Shown in pieces: positions 9,047 through 18,268 of a stretch of 64,000 nucleotides of DNA. Within the stretch, counting starts at the first letter, position 1. Every line of letters starts with the position of its first letter. The translations under genes were made by a program, and so were the position numbers. The DNA lies in the NCBI GenBank assembly GCA_049652385.1, contig JBASDX010000001.1, forward strand, positions 97,016-161,015. Reading direction: 5' to 3'. Source of the DNA: DMER64 sp049652385. Lineage in GTDB: Bacteria; Bacteroidota; Bacteroidia; Bacteroidales; UBA932. The notes under the pieces were generated by a model. It saw only the letters and a list, made by a program, of their open reading frames with translations, did no database searches and was not told the DNA's origin.

Positions 9047-10472
9047 GTTGCAGTTTTTTCTTCAGTTTCTTTAACAAAACAAGGTAAGCATCTTTGTTGA
9101 ATAAGGCAGAATCGGTGGTGGCCTTATAGGTAAGGAAGATGCCTATGGGAAGCAGAACGAGTCCTGATATAAAGGTCCCCATAAGGGCCGATACAGAACC
9201 ATCTGTTGCTAATTTTTTGCCGGAAATGTCTATCACGTAGTAGACAACAAAAAAGAGCATAGAAACAATGACAGGCGTACCCAGACCGCCTTTACGGATG
9301 ATGGCTCCCAAAGGAGCTCCTATGAAAAAGAAAATAAAACAAGCAAAGGCTACGGTGAATTTTCGGTACCATTCTACTTTTGTCCTGCGTAAGGGCAAAT
9401 GGATTTGGATTTCTTCTATCATGAAATTTTCCACCTGGTTGCTCATTTGGTCTGTTTTACCTATGGCTCTATTCAAAAGATCGGGATATTGTGTGCTTTC
9501 TTCCGGTACCGGCAACCTTTCTATGGGAAAAAGCCCTGCATATTGCTGTTTGTTGGCTGTGTCTAACTGGCGGGCATAAGATAATCCTCCTGCAACAAGC
9601 ATCCTTCTCTGGAATTGTGCAAGAGAGATGGCATATAAAGAATCCAGTGAGTCTTTCCTGTGTCCGAGACTTTTAATGTTTTGTGCCATGACATCGCTTC
9701 CGAACCTGTCGCCGTCACGTCTTTGAAAGGCGTAATTGGTCAATTCAATGACAACGTCTTGCTTGTCAAAAAGCACATGTTGTATAGGAAAAGAGGTGTC
9801 TGCCAGGGACTTTCTTTCCGTTTCCTCATAACTTTCTCCGTTAAAGAGCGTAAAGATGATGTTCTGCTTGTCTTCTGTAAGCCTTATGGTACCGGAGTCT
9901 GCCAGGGTAACGCTGGTATTGCCTCTTCTGGTACTGTGGTTATATACCATAATATCGTGCAACATGTCGGTTGTTTTATCACGACTGTCTACTCTAAGGC
10001 TATAATTATCAATACCGTTATAAAAAATTCCTGTGGGAATGCGTATTTCGTCCTTTGTACGGGAAATATCGTCACGTAAAGCAAAGATGTTTTTGTAAGC
10101 CAAAGGCATAAGGTCGTTGGCGGCAAAAAAGGCGGCTACGGAAATGAGGAAAGATAAAATGATAAGCGGACGCATAATACGGAAGAGCGGGATACCGGCT
10201 GCTTTCATGGCCAGCAATTCGTTGAATTCTCCCATATTGCCCATGGTCATGATGGAGGCCAGCAGTGTAGCCAGGGGAAGTGCCATGGGAATGACGGTGC
10301 AGGTACCCCAAAAAAGGAATTCCAGAATAACTCTCAAGCCTAGTCCTTTTCCCACCAATTCGTCTATATAGACCCACAGAAATTGCAATACGAGTACAAA
10401 AAGTACTATAAAGATTGTCAGAAACAACGGGCCCAGAAACGAGCGAATGAGAAAACGGTCAAATATTTTCAC
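9030..10472 (-). CDS. LptF/LptG family LPS export permease
   Basis: 480 residues. The first transmembrane helices are at about 10-35 and 50-110 (TIFIVLFVLVLQFLWVYIDELVGKG, MALPLATLLASIMTMGNMGEFNELLAMKAAGI; the latter is the signature cytoplasmic loop). A long periplasmic beta-jellyroll region follows (about 120-370). The last helices (CFIFFFIGAPLGAIIRKGGLG and following) close the fold, and the C-terminus is basic. It is longer than the roughly 360-residue E. coli proteins, as usual in Bacteroidota. With LptB it powers LPS extraction from the inner membrane. It lies 11 nt after alaS and overlaps fmt. Confidence 0.88.
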   Translation of the reverse strand: MKIFDRFLIRSFLGPLFLTIFIVLFVLVLQFLWVYIDELVGKGLGLRVILEFLFWGTCTVIPMALPLATLLASIMTMGNMGEFNELLAMKAAGIPLFRIMRPLIILSFLISVAAFFAANDLMPLAYKNIFALRDDISRTKDEIRIPTGIFYNGIDNYSLRVDSRDKTTDMLHDIMVYNHSTRRGNTSVTLADSGTIRLTEDKQNIIFTLFNGESYEETERKSLADTSFPIQHVLFDKQDVVIELTNYAFQRRDGDRFGSDVMAQNIKSLGHRKDSLDSLYAISLAQFQRRMLVAGGLSYARQLDTANKQQYAGLFPIERLPVPEESTQYPDLLNRAIGKTDQMSNQVENFMIEEIQIHLPLRRTKVEWYRKFTVAFACFIFFFIGAPLGAIIRKGGLGTPVIVSMLFFVVYYVIDISGKKLATDGSVSALMGTFISGLVLLPIGIFLTYKATTDSALFNKDAYLVLLKKLKKKLQRANNN

Positions 10473-10483
10473 CGGTTGTTACT

Positions 10484-13099
10484 TTAAGGGTTCTTCAAAG
10501 CATGGACAATGGCATCTATGGCGTTTTGCAGGCCGGTTGTGTTTGTTCCGCCTGCCTGGGCATAAAAGTTTTGTCCTCCGCCTCGGCCTTCAATATGTTG
10601 GGAAGCTTCACGAACAATAGTGCCTGCATGAAAACCGGCATTTGTCAAATCTTGTGTCAAAGACAATATTAGATTGGCTTTTCCGTTATGTTCATAAGCA
10701 GCGGCAAAAGCCGTGTGTCCCGTATCGTTCTTTCGGAAAAAGAAGGCCAGGTCTTTTACCGTCTCCGGCGGGTAAGTACCAATAAGGCTTACAAATTGGA
10801 TGCCGTTCAGGTCTTGTCGTTTCTCCCACAAGGTTTCATGCAGGTCCAAAGCCTGTTTGCGGCGGTTTTCCTCTATGGTTTTTCGCAGTTGTTCGTTTTC
10901 GTTGATGGTTTTTTCCAGGGCTCCCAGAATATCACGAGGGTCGTTCAGCCTATGTTTTAATTCCGCCAAAAGCGTTTCCATTTCCTCTACCTTCTGTTCG
11001 GCAGCTTGTCCTGTTATGGCTTCTATTCTTCGTACGCCTGCTGCGATGGCTCCTTCACTTACAATTTTAAAAAGACCAATACCCCCCGTACTTTCCACGT
11101 GGGTGCCTCCACACAATTCCAAGGAATCTCCAAATTGTATGACGCGTACTTTATCTCCATATTTTTCACCAAACAAAGCAATGGCACCTATATCTTCTGC
11201 TTGTTTCTGTGTCAAATCGTCCCGTGTTTCACGTGTGATATTGGAACGAATCATAGCGTTGACCCTGCGTTCGACTTCTTTTATTTCTTCCGGGAGCATA
11301 CGGTTGAAATGCGAAAAATCAAAACGAAGCATATCTTCAGAAACGTGGGAGCCCTTTTGCTCAATATGTGTCCCTAAAACGCTGCGTAAGGCATGGTGCA
11401 GCAAATGTGTAGCCGTATGGTTGGCGGCAATGCGTTTGCGACGCTCCTTATCTACAACAGCATGAAATACGTCGGCAGGGTTTTCCGGAAGGACAGGGGC
11501 CAGGTGTAAAACCAGATTGTTTTCTTTTACCGTATCTGTAATGCGTATTCTTTTTCCTTGCTCATCTTCCAGGTATCCGGTATCGCCTGTTTGCCCTCCG
11601 CTCTCTGCATAAAAAGGAGTGCGGTCCAATACGATCTGCCAAAAATCTTTATTCTTGCTGCGGACTTTTCTGTAACGCAGAATGTGTGATTGCGTTTGCG
11701 TTGTTTCATATCCCAAAAATACGGGCTGGTGGAAGGTATATACTTCCACCCAGTCGTCTTCCTGGACAAGGGTAGCCCGGCGAGCTCTTTCTTTCTGTTG
11801 CTGAAGCGCTTCTTCAAAAGCTTCTGTATTGACGGTCAGGCCTTTTTCTTTGGCCATCAGCAGGGTTAAATCCAAAGGAAAACCGTACGTATCGTACAAC
11901 AGGAAGGCGTCTTTGCCGCTAAATTCTTTGTGGGGAACATCCCGTGCAAATTGTTCAAACAGCTGTATGCCTTTTTCCAGCGTACGCAAGAAAGCGTCTT
12001 CTTCCTGATGGATGATTTGGTAGATAAGTCTTTGTCCCCGGATCAATTCCGGGAAGGCTTCCCCCATTTCTTCCACGAGTGTAGGAACAAGGTGGCAAAG
12101 AAAGGGCTCCCTGAAGCCAAGGAATGTATAACCGTAACGGACTGCACGACGTAATATCCTGCGGATTACATACCCGGCTTTTACGTTGGACGGAAGCTGT
12201 CCGTCGGCAATGGAGAAACAAATAGCTCTGATATGGTCTGCAACCACCCTGAGGGCAATATCTGTCTTGCTGTCAGTCCCATATGTTTTAAGGGAAAGTT
12301 CCCCCACGGCTCCAATTAATTTTTGGAACAAATCCGTATCGTAGGTACTTTGTTTCCCTTGCACAACCATGCACAAGCGTTCCAGTCCCATGCCTGTATC
12401 TACGTGGCATTGCGGGAGCGGCTCCAGAGATCCGTCTGATTTTCTGTTGTACTGAATAAAAACGAGATTCCAAAGTTCGACTACCAGCGGGTGGTCTTTA
12501 TTTACAAGAGCAGTGCCCGGTATGGTTTTCCTTTCATTATCCGAGCGTAAATCAATATGGATTTCGCTGCACGGACCACAAGGACCGGTATCGCCCATTT
12601 CCCAAAAATTGTCTTTTTTACTGCCGTATAAGATACGTTCTCGGGGCAGGATGCTTTCCCAATACGTTTTTGATTCGTTGTCCGGCTCCAGGCCTTCGTC
12701 AGCAGAGCCTTCAAAAACCGTCGCATACAACCTGTCCGGATCCAGCTTAAAACCTTCCAGCAGCAGTTCCCATGCCCAGGCAATAGCTTCCTTTTTGAAA
12801 TAATCTCCAAAACTCCAGTTGCCCAACATCTCAAACATGGTGTGGTGGTATGTATCGTGGCCGACTTCTTCCAGGTCGTTGTGTTTTCCGCTTACACGAA
12901 GGCATTTCTGTGAATTGGCAACCCTTTTATAGGTAGCCGGTTCGTTACCCAGGAACCAGTCTTTGAATTGGTTCATGCCTGCGTTTGTAAACAGCAGGGT
13001 GGGGTCGTTTTTAACTACCATGGGTGCTGAGGGTACAAGAGTATGTCCCTTTCTTTCAAAGAAATCCAGAAATGTTTTTCGAATATCGCTAAAGGTCAT
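10484..13099 (-). CDS. alaS: Alanyl-tRNA synthetase
   Basis: 871 residues, full length. The class II catalytic core begins IRKTFLDFFERKGHT and has PTLLFTNAGMNQFKD and HTMFEMLGNWSFGDYFK at about residue 87. The tRNA-recognition region follows, then the editing domain with HTATHLLHHAL at about 562 and CGGTHVESTGGIG at about 667, whose His and Cys residues bind zinc. A coiled-coil and the DHHA1 C-terminal domain (GRGGGQNFYAQAGG) complete it. It charges tRNA-Ala. It heads a four-gene minus-strand unit from the promoter box at 13126-13119, divergent from the M23 peptidase run. Confidence 0.97.
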   Translation of the reverse strand: MTFSDIRKTFLDFFERKGHTLVPSAPMVVKNDPTLLFTNAGMNQFKDWFLGNEPATYKRVANSQKCLRVSGKHNDLEEVGHDTYHHTMFEMLGNWSFGDYFKKEAIAWAWELLLEGFKLDPDRLYATVFEGSADEGLEPDNESKTYWESILPRERILYGSKKDNFWEMGDTGPCGPCSEIHIDLRSDNERKTIPGTALVNKDHPLVVELWNLVFIQYNRKSDGSLEPLPQCHVDTGMGLERLCMVVQGKQSTYDTDLFQKLIGAVGELSLKTYGTDSKTDIALRVVADHIRAICFSIADGQLPSNVKAGYVIRRILRRAVRYGYTFLGFREPFLCHLVPTLVEEMGEAFPELIRGQRLIYQIIHQEEDAFLRTLEKGIQLFEQFARDVPHKEFSGKDAFLLYDTYGFPLDLTLLMAKEKGLTVNTEAFEEALQQQKERARRATLVQEDDWVEVYTFHQPVFLGYETTQTQSHILRYRKVRSKNKDFWQIVLDRTPFYAESGGQTGDTGYLEDEQGKRIRITDTVKENNLVLHLAPVLPENPADVFHAVVDKERRKRIAANHTATHLLHHALRSVLGTHIEQKGSHVSEDMLRFDFSHFNRMLPEEIKEVERRVNAMIRSNITRETRDDLTQKQAEDIGAIALFGEKYGDKVRVIQFGDSLELCGGTHVESTGGIGLFKIVSEGAIAAGVRRIEAITGQAAEQKVEEMETLLAELKHRLNDPRDILGALEKTINENEQLRKTIEENRRKQALDLHETLWEKRQDLNGIQFVSLIGTYPPETVKDLAFFFRKNDTGHTAFAAAYEHNGKANLILSLTQDLTNAGFHAGTIVREASQHIEGRGGGQNFYAQAGGTNTTGLQNAIDAIVHALKNP

Positions 13100-13118
13100 A
13101 GTAACACTATTTAACAGG

Positions 13119-13126
13119 CAAAGATA
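13119..13126 (-). promoter_or_regulatory. -7 promoter box for alaS operon
   Basis: TATCTTTG on the minus strand, 19 nt before the alaS ATG. The divergent plus-strand box at 13148-13155 is only 21 bp away, so the intergenic DNA serves both units. Confidence 0.65.
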
Positions 13127-13147
13127 CCTTTTTTTACTAAAAATAAT

Positions 13148-13155
13148 TATCTTTG
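13148..13155 (+). promoter_or_regulatory. -7 promoter box for the 13-kb M23-to-Rnf gene run
   Basis: TATCTTTG, 27 nt before the ATG at 13183. It is the only promoter box recognised for the 15 closely packed plus-strand genes that follow, although internal promoters inside coding sequence cannot be excluded by eye. Confidence 0.6.
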
Positions 13156-13182
13156 TATGTTAATACCGTGTCAACAAAAGGG

Positions 13183-14148
13183 ATGGCAGTTAAGAGGAAA
13201 TACAAATACAACCCCAGGACTTTGTCTTATGAACTTCAAAGGCCCGGTTTGCGTTTGTATTTGATACGAACCCTCCTTATCTTACCGGTGAGTGTCCTGG
13301 TAGCCATGGGATATTATATGCTTTACACAGAGGCGCTCCATTTGAAAACACCCCGAACCGTTCGTTTGGAACGTGAATACAAGGAAGCAAAATCTAATCT
13401 TGATTTATTAAGCAAACAGTTGGAACGTTCGGAAAAAAAATTGGAGCAATTGCAGGTAAGGGATAATAACATTTACAGAAACATGTTTGGGATGGAACAA
13501 ATCCCGTCGGAAGTAAGAAATGCCGGTTTTGGCGGTTCTAATCGTTATCCATATCTGGAGTATTCAGAAAATGCTGATTTTTTGACATCTGTGGCTTTGA
13601 GGGTTGATAAAATCATGAAAAAAGCGTTTATCCAGTCAAAGTCCTTTGACGATGTGGAAAGAGTAGCGGGACAGGCCGGAGAAGTGGCCAAGTGTATTCC
13701 TTCTATTCTGCCTCTTCCGGAAGACACAAAGAATTTCAGATGGTCGGGAGCGTTCGGGTATAGAATGGATCCTGTTTATGGCGGTATTCGCATGCACGAA
13801 GGCATAGATCTTACAGGAGCCCTTAATTCTCCTGTATACGCTACAGGAGATGGAAAAATTGAGGCCATCAAGTATGAATACAACGGTTACGGACGCTATA
13901 TTTTGATTGACCACGGATTTGGATATAGAACACGTTACGCACACCTGAGTAAAGCTCTTGTTTATGAAGGGCAATTGGTCAAACGCGGTGAATGTATTGG
14001 CTTACTGGGGTCAACCGGAAAATCTACCGGACCGCATGTGCATTACGAAGTAATATATATGGGACGCCCTGTAAACCCGTATAATTATTTCAACAACAAT
14101 ATTGCATCGGACGATTACCATGCAGTAATCCTGGGAGGTCGTCAATAA
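13183..14148 (+). CDS. M23 family peptidase with N-terminal membrane anchor (first of a tandem pair)
   Basis: The ATG at 13183 (MAVKRKYKYNPRTLSYE) is chosen over upstream TTG/GTG codons because it lies downstream of the promoter box; 321 residues. A single transmembrane helix (about 33-55) is followed by a coiled-coil (about 65-105, EREYKEAKSNLDLLSKQLE). The C-terminal LytM domain (about 195-310) has all zinc and catalytic residues: MHEGIDLTG (H, D), RYAHLSK (H) and GPHVHYEV (HxH). It should cut murein cross-links or act as a divisome or elongasome scaffold in the periplasm. The paralogue at 14158 starts 9 nt later. Confidence 0.92.
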   Translation: MAVKRKYKYNPRTLSYELQRPGLRLYLIRTLLILPVSVLVAMGYYMLYTEALHLKTPRTVRLEREYKEAKSNLDLLSKQLERSEKKLEQLQVRDNNIYRNMFGMEQIPSEVRNAGFGGSNRYPYLEYSENADFLTSVALRVDKIMKKAFIQSKSFDDVERVAGQAGEVAKCIPSILPLPEDTKNFRWSGAFGYRMDPVYGGIRMHEGIDLTGALNSPVYATGDGKIEAIKYEYNGYGRYILIDHGFGYRTRYAHLSKALVYEGQLVKRGECIGLLGSTGKSTGPHVHYEVIYMGRPVNPYNYFNNNIASDDYHAVILGGRQ

Positions 14149-14157
14149 TTGTTTAAC

Positions 14158-15114
14158 ATGGACCGTTACCAGTTCAACAGAGAAAAACTGGAATTTCAGA
14201 AGGTACGTCTTAGTATCAGGATAATTCTCAAACGTACTCTGCTGGTATTGTTCGGCAGCATAGGGCTTGCTTTGCTGTATTATTTGATCTTCGGACTTTT
14301 TATTTTTTCTCCGGCTGAAAGAAACTTGCAACGTGAAACACAGTTAATGCAAAGTGAGTATGAAAGGTTAAGCGGGGAAATGGAGAACTTGAATGCCGTT
14401 ATTGAAGAGTTGAGTGTCCGTGACAAAGGCATATACGGAGCGGTACTTCATTCAGCACCACTGGAAGTAACAGAAGATGCTGATATTACGCATTACAGGT
14501 ACCTTATGGAAGACCAGGCGTTTGTTTTGGCTTATCATGCAGATTCTGTTATTTCCGGTTTGGAAAAACGTATGGCCCGGGTTACAGATGTATTATACCG
14601 TGCAACAAACCGGATTTACGCACATCTGGATAGTATGCCGTATTTGCCGGCCACTTTTCCTTTACGCAACCTCCCCATGGAAGCCGTGGGTGCTACAGTA
14701 GGACGTCGTATCCATCCCTTTTATAAAATTCCGATGGAACATACGGGCATGGATTTTTTGGTAGGACACGGAACGGATGTGTTGGCAACGGCAGACGGAA
14801 GGGTGGTACACGTTTCACGGTCTGCCAGAGGAAGGGGGAATGTCGTTGAGATTGAACACCCGTACAGGGGTTATAAGACGGTTTATGCGCATTTGAGCGA
14901 TATTTTCGTAAGGCAAGGACAATATGTGGAAAGAGGGATGGTCATTGCACGTGCAGGATCTTCCGGGATGTCGTTTATGCCTCACCTGCATTATGAGGTA
15001 AGGCAAGGTGACCGGATTATGGATCCGGTCCATTATTATTTCATGGATGTTTTGCCCCATGACTACCATCAAATTATGTTGACAGCCAATAATACGGGAC
15101 AATCTTTAGATTAA
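14158..15114 (+). CDS. M23 family peptidase with N-terminal membrane anchor (second of a tandem pair)
   Basis: The ATG at 14158 (MDRYQFNREKLEFQ) gives 318 residues. The architecture copies the preceding gene: basic N-terminus, transmembrane helix (about 23-46), coiled-coil (about 55-90, RNLQRETQLMQSEYERL) and C-terminal LytM domain. Catalytic residues are intact: EHTGMDFLVG, VYAHLSD and MPHLHYEV. Sequence between the two copies is clearly diverged, so this is an old duplication and the two probably have distinct or partnered roles in envelope growth. It ends 5 nt before the MerR gene. No lipobox or cleavable signal is seen. Confidence 0.92.
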   Translation: MDRYQFNREKLEFQKVRLSIRIILKRTLLVLFGSIGLALLYYLIFGLFIFSPAERNLQRETQLMQSEYERLSGEMENLNAVIEELSVRDKGIYGAVLHSAPLEVTEDADITHYRYLMEDQAFVLAYHADSVISGLEKRMARVTDVLYRATNRIYAHLDSMPYLPATFPLRNLPMEAVGATVGRRIHPFYKIPMEHTGMDFLVGHGTDVLATADGRVVHVSRSARGRGNVVEIEHPYRGYKTVYAHLSDIFVRQGQYVERGMVIARAGSSGMSFMPHLHYEVRQGDRIMDPVHYYFMDVLPHDYHQIMLTANNTGQSLD

Positions 15115-15119
15115 AGAAT

Positions 15120-15440
15120 ATGGAAAAAATGTACTACACCATTGGAGAAGTTGCCGAAATTTTAAGTGAAAGCACTTCTTTGGTACGTTTCTGGTCCGGA
15201 AAATTCAGTGAGTTTATAAAACCGGCCAGAAATAAAAAAGGAAATCGTCTTTTTACGGCAGAAGATGTAGCTAACTTCAAGATCATACACCATTTGGTGA
15301 AAGACAGAGGCATGACATTGGAAGGGGCCAGAGCGCGTATGCATGATAATAAGGAAGGAGAAGACAGAACCGTGGATATCATTGCTTCTTTGAACCGCAT
15401 CAAAACGCAATTGATGGAAATTAAAGACATGATGGAATGA
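15120..15440 (+). CDS. MerR family transcriptional regulator
   Basis: 106 residues. The winged helix-turn-helix of the MerR family spans about residues 4-72: YYTIGEVAEILSESTSLVRFWSGKF, then RLFTAEDVANFKIIHHLVKDRGMTLEGA. A short helical tail follows (IIASLNRIKTQLMEIKDMME) that would form the antiparallel dimer coil. No effector-binding domain or metal-binding cysteines are present, so this is the short form common in Bacteroidota. Regulated genes are unknown; it sits between the murein peptidases and Nif3, and its TGA overlaps the Nif3 ATG by 4 nt. Confidence 0.9.
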   Translation: MEKMYYTIGEVAEILSESTSLVRFWSGKFSEFIKPARNKKGNRLFTAEDVANFKIIHHLVKDRGMTLEGARARMHDNKEGEDRTVDIIASLNRIKTQLMEIKDMME

Positions 15441-16246
15441 AACGCAGGGCCACAGATGTGATTCATGTATTGGAACAGTGGGCTCCCACAGGTATACAAG
15501 AACCATGGGACAACTCCGGACTCTGTATTGGAAATATACAGACGCCGGTTACAGGAGTACTTGTATGTCTGGATTGTACAGAAGAGGTGGTGCGGGAAGC
15601 GGTTTCCAAAGGAATCAATATGGTTGTAACTCACCATCCCTTGATTTTTAAAGGATTGAAACATTTGAGGGAAGAGACTCCTGTGGAAAGAACGGTAGCT
15701 TTAGCCATAAAAAACGATGTGGTCATATATTGCATGCACACGAATGCAGATAAAGTCATGGATGGCGTAAGTGGAGAAATGGCTCGGAAACTGGGTTTGA
15801 ATCCTATATCTGTTTTAGCTCCGGATACTTTGTGTAACCGGGAGGCGGTTACCGAAGAGCCATGCGGCCTGGGAATCATTGGAGACCTGCCGCAGCCTAT
15901 GGAAACAGCGGATTTTTTTGACCTGCTTAAAACGGTTTTTCACTTGAAGCATTTTAAAGCTTCCCCGATGTTTCATAACCGGGTATCAAAAGTGGCTCTT
16001 TGCGGAGGGAGTGGTTCTTCATTGATTTCAAACGCCTTGCAACAAGGAGCTCATGTTTATGTGAGTGCTGATTTTAGTTACCATACGTATTTTGACACCA
16101 TTCCACACATGATGTTGGTAGATATTGGCCATTACGAATCGGAGGCGGGCATACTTGATGTAATCTGCAAAGAGCTTAAGAAAAAAATCCCTACCTTTGA
16201 CGTCCTCAAAACACAAATTGTTACAAACCCCATTATCATATATTAA
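15437..16246 (+). CDS. Nif3-like dinuclear metal centre protein (GTP cyclohydrolase I type 2 homologue)
   Basis: 269 residues starting MKRRATDVIHVLEQWAP. Nif3 motifs are QEPWDNSGLCIGN at about residue 22, MVVTHHPLIFKGLKHL at about 62 (the HH pair binding two metals), CMHTNADK at about 95 and the C-terminal LVDIGHYESE at about 224. This is the short form: the PII-like insert that lengthens many Firmicutes and Bacteroidota members to about 365 residues is absent. Structures show a toroidal hexamer with a dimetal site; the reaction is uncertain. It is 15 nt upstream of the zinc-ribbon gene, a pairing common in this phylum. Confidence 0.9.
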   Translation: MKRRATDVIHVLEQWAPTGIQEPWDNSGLCIGNIQTPVTGVLVCLDCTEEVVREAVSKGINMVVTHHPLIFKGLKHLREETPVERTVALAIKNDVVIYCMHTNADKVMDGVSGEMARKLGLNPISVLAPDTLCNREAVTEEPCGLGIIGDLPQPMETADFFDLLKTVFHLKHFKASPMFHNRVSKVALCGGSGSSLISNALQQGAHVYVSADFSYHTYFDTIPHMMLVDIGHYESEAGILDVICKELKKKIPTFDVLKTQIVTNPIIIY

Positions 16247-16261
16247 GTTATCAGGAACATT

Positions 16262-17065
16262 ATGACAAAGAAAACGACAAAAAATGCCGGATCTCAAGCA
16301 GGGTCCTTTACATTGTTGCAGAAAGCAGAACAGGATGGAGTGTTGACCATGGAGGATAAATTGCGTCTTCTTTATCAACTTCAGGAGACAGATTCGCAGA
16401 TTGATCAAATCCTGTTGCTCCGCGGTGAACTGCCTTTAGAGGTTCAGGATTTGGAAGACGACATTAAAGGATTGGCAACACGTGTGGAAAATTTGCAAAA
16501 AGAGATCAGGGGCATTGAAAAAGATATTGCTTCCCGCAGGATTGATGCAGACAACGCCCGGGCTATGATAGCCAAATACGAAGCCCAGCAAGCCAATGTA
16601 AAAAACAGCCGGGAGTTTGATTCTTTATCAAAAGAGATAGAAAATCAAAATTTGGATATGGAGCTGGCAGAAAAATACATCCGTGAATTTTCCCTGTTGT
16701 TGAAGGACAGAAAGGAAAAACTGGAACAAACCAAACTGGATTTTGAAGACAGGCAGAAAGATTTAGAGGCCAAAAACAAAGAATTGGAGGTCATAGTCAA
16801 AGAAACAGCCAAAGAAGAAGAAGCTTTGAGAAAAAAGGCCGAGCAAATCTCCGGGCAGATAGATGCACGCGTTTTGTCTGCTTATAAAAAAGTCAGAAAT
16901 AATGCGCGTAACCGATTGGCAGTAGTCACGGTAAAACGTGATGCATGCGGTGGGTGTTTCAATAAAATACCGCCACAGCGACAATTGGATATTAAAATGA
17001 GCAAAAAGATTATTGTTTGCGAATATTGCGGACGCATATTGGTAGACCCTGCCTTTGAAGAATAA
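16262..17065 (+). CDS. C4-type zinc ribbon, coiled-coil protein (CT398/DUF164-like)
   Basis: 267 residues. A short polar N-terminus is followed by a long charged coiled-coil (about 35-200; heptad-like stretches such as LEDDIKGLATRVENLQKEIRG and DFEDRQKDLEAKNKELEV). The C-terminal zinc ribbon has two CxxC knuckles: CGGCFNKIPP and CEYCGRILVDP. This is the layout of the CT398/DUF164 family, found beside Nif3-type genes and in some bacteria linked to secretion or flagellar factors; nothing motility-related is here. Its stop overlaps the start of the aminotransferase gene. Cellular role is not established. Confidence 0.85.
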   Translation: MTKKTTKNAGSQAGSFTLLQKAEQDGVLTMEDKLRLLYQLQETDSQIDQILLLRGELPLEVQDLEDDIKGLATRVENLQKEIRGIEKDIASRRIDADNARAMIAKYEAQQANVKNSREFDSLSKEIENQNLDMELAEKYIREFSLLLKDRKEKLEQTKLDFEDRQKDLEAKNKELEVIVKETAKEEEALRKKAEQISGQIDARVLSAYKKVRNNARNRLAVVTVKRDACGGCFNKIPPQRQLDIKMSKKIIVCEYCGRILVDPAFEE

Positions 17066-18257
17066 TAAAACCATACGAGAACAGTTTTTCTCTCTGCTGG
17101 GACAAACCTCCCCCTCTCCGTTAGGTGTAGAAATACATAAAGCAGAGGGGGTGTTTCTTCTGTCTGCAACGGGGAAGCGCTACCTGGACCTTATTTCCGG
17201 AGTATCGGTAAGCCATGTGGGGCATGCCCGCCCTGAGGTAATCAGAGCCATAGAAGAGCAGGCCCGCAACCATTTGCATTTGATGGTATACGGAGAGGTC
17301 ATTCAGAGCCCGCAAGTGCTTTATGCTGCTTTGTTGACGGAACACCTTCCGGAGCCGTTGAATTCTGTTTATTTTGTCAATTCCGGATCTGAGGCCAACG
17401 AAGCAGCCATGAAACTGGCCAAACGTATTACCGGACGCCCCGGAATGGTTTGCTTCAGAAACGCCTACCACGGAAGTACACACGGTGCCTTGAGCATGAT
17501 GGGCAACGAAACTTACCGCAGTGCATTTCGTCCGTTGCTTCCGGGCGTAACGGCCTTACGCTTTAACAACGTAGAAGATTTACAGTACATAGATGAAAAA
17601 ACGGCATGCGTACTTGTGGAACCCATTCAGGCCGAGGCGGGCATACGTTTACCGGAATCCGGCTTTTTAAAAGCCTTGAAGGAACGATGCAATCGTATGG
17701 GAAGTTTGCTTATATTTGATGAAATTCAAACGGGTTTTGGTCGGGTGGGGAAGCTTTTTGCCATGCAAAAATACGGAGTGATACCCGATATGGTAACGCT
17801 GGCCAAAGCTTTGGGAGGGGGAATGCCTTTAGGTGCCCTGGTCTGTAACAAGCAATTGATGGACGCCTGGCAGTCTGCTCCGACATTGGGACATATTACT
17901 ACGTTTGGAGGCCATCCCGTCAGCTGTGCAGCCGGTTGTGCAGCTTTTCAAGTGTTGCTGAAGGAGGGCTGGACAGAGGAAGCTGCTGAAAAGGGTGAGT
18001 TCTTAAAAAAATCCCTGTCTGTTCACCCGGCCGTTTGTGAAGTAAGGGGAGAAGGATTGTTGCTGGCCGTTGAACTGGGGAACGCTAAGAGTGTACAAAA
18101 AATCATACGGCTGCTTTTGGAAGAAGGGGCTATGGCAGACGGATTTTTATATTGTGATACAGCCTTTCGCATAGCACCGCCGCTATGTATCGATAAAGAA
18201 GAATTGAAATGGGCCGTTAAGTTGGTTTTAGCCGCTTTAGGCAAATTGAAACAATAA
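17055..18257 (+). CDS. Class III PLP-dependent aminotransferase (acetylornithine aminotransferase-like)
   Basis: 400 residues from a TTG at 17055 (KNNKTIREQFFSLLGQ); the next ATG lies deep in the fold, so TTG is likely used, overlapping the previous stop by 11 nt. Class III features: YLDLISGVSVSHVGHARPEV near the N-terminus, NSGSEANEAAMKLAKRITG at about residue 110, YHGSTHGALSMMGN, the cofactor Asp in LLIFDEIQTGFGRVG at about 219 and the Schiff-base Lys in VTLAKALGGGMPLG at about 250. The fold is complete. Substrate is uncertain: acetylornithine, 4-aminobutyrate and related omega-amino acids are possible, and no arginine genes are nearby. Confidence 0.88.
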   Translation: MKNNKTIREQFFSLLGQTSPSPLGVEIHKAEGVFLLSATGKRYLDLISGVSVSHVGHARPEVIRAIEEQARNHLHLMVYGEVIQSPQVLYAALLTEHLPEPLNSVYFVNSGSEANEAAMKLAKRITGRPGMVCFRNAYHGSTHGALSMMGNETYRSAFRPLLPGVTALRFNNVEDLQYIDEKTACVLVEPIQAEAGIRLPESGFLKALKERCNRMGSLLIFDEIQTGFGRVGKLFAMQKYGVIPDMVTLAKALGGGMPLGALVCNKQLMDAWQSAPTLGHITTFGGHPVSCAAGCAAFQVLLKEGWTEEAAEKGEFLKKSLSVHPAVCEVRGEGLLLAVELGNAKSVQKIIRLLLEEGAMADGFLYCDTAFRIAPPLCIDKEELKWAVKLVLAALGKLKQ

Positions 18258-18268
18258 GGAGTGTAATT

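Noticed and set aside
10800..11465. 221-codon plus-strand frame inside alaS
   Set aside because: It is antisense to a complete, motif-rich alaS; serine- and arginine-rich shadow frame without its own signals.
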